Source of the DNA: Eurosta solidaginis
Lineage: Eukaryota > Arthropoda > Insecta > Diptera > Tephritidae
Reading direction: 5' to 3'
Length of the DNA: 64,000 nucleotides
NCBI RefSeq assembly: GCF_040869045.1
Contig: NC_090319.1
Location: 345,506,302-345,570,301 of the forward strand
Shown: positions 63,797 through 64,000 of the stretch, piece by piece
How positions within the stretch are numbered: the first letter of the stretch is position 1
How the letters are laid out: each line of letters starts with the position of its first letter
Translations under genes and position numbers: made by a program
The notes under the pieces: model-generated
Databases searched by the model: none
Seen by the model: only the letters and a program-made list of their open reading frames with translations
What the model was told of the DNA's origin: nothing

Positions 63797-64000
63797 TGTT
63801 GTTGTTGTTGTAGCAGTGCTTCGCCCCACGTAATAGCCGCGACCGATCACAAATTGTCATCAATATCCTCTAACGGGAGTCCAAGGAAACTTGCTGTTTC
63901 AACTGTTTCAACTTGCTGTTTGAAAGGGGTGTTAGAGGCGTTGGTTCCACATTACAATTAAAGAGATGGTTGGTGTCATGTAGGTACACATTGCGAGCGG
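63797..64000 (-). mobile_element. Another CAA-tailed retroposon, running off the window
   Basis: The plus strand reads GTTGTTGTTGTTGTAGCAG then GCTTCGCCCCACGTAATAGC, which on the minus strand is a body ending in CTACAACAACAACAAC. The body differs from family A, so this is a separate family that shares the tail type. It is joined tail to tail with the SINE A copy. Confidence 0.5.

Overview
This window is a repeat-choked piece of an insect nuclear genome. It is AT-rich, has no operons or ribosome binding sites, and is built almost wholly of transposable elements and their relics: Ty3/gypsy LTR elements, Jockey-, RNase H-bearing and RTE-type non-LTR elements, pogo, hAT and piggyBac-like DNA transposons, MITEs, foldback elements and short retroposons. 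Several families look like ones I know from tephritid fruit flies, so a tephritid dipteran is the best guess; that is inference, not proof. I could not support a single host protein-coding gene, tRNA or rRNA, and no bacterial-type system (CRISPR, operon, prophage) is present.

Layout. 1-437 is a MITE cut by the window edge. 503-12720 is one old pogo-like transposon whose transposase relic survives in pieces (1404-1458, 6457-6950, 9719-10718, 11975-12310) because other elements landed in it: an LTR retrotransposon (1460-6451, itself carrying a TTA-flanked MITE, a hAT MITE inside that MITE, and a Jockey-like element), a 2.8 kb noncoding repeat with a 129-bp tandem array (about 6940-9718), and a TIR element carrying a tRNA-derived SINE (10729-11970). 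12980-20775 holds non-LTR fragments, a second copy of the noncoding repeat, a hAT transposase relic and a 120-bp tandem array. 20775-24917 holds a foldback element, a 150-bp tandem array and a truncated gag with its LTR. 25560-28850 is a third copy of the noncoding repeat, hit by two solo LTRs and a MITE. 29213-31227 is a Jockey-like relic. 31792-33840 is a TIR composite. 34229-40789 has three solo LTRs, RNase H-type and RTE relics and a TA-flanked composite. 41447-46045 has nested TIR elements and SINE copies. 46120-51140 is a cluster of related foldback elements. 51196-53361 is a degenerate piggyBac-like transposon. 53533-56340 has LINE and SINE pieces and short repeats.

The best-preserved unit is 56911-63344, a 6434-bp Ty3/gypsy element on the minus strand with 713-bp LTRs that differ at only two positions I could see, ATAT target duplications, a Leu-tRNA-type primer site, a polypurine tract, an intact gag that begins with a SAP domain, and a pol split by one in-frame TGA. 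Gag and pol overlap in the -1 frame, with GTTAAAC directly before the gag stop. Related gag relics lie at 3196-4757 and 23155-24249, and LTRs of the same wider group account for most of the solo LTRs.

I found no undescribed multi-gene system. The most rewarding items are the gag SAP domain and frameshift signal, the many-layered nest in the pogo element, the foldback cluster whose two arms serve as filled and empty sites for TTA-targeting MITEs, and the palindromic repeats at both ends of the piggyBac-like element.
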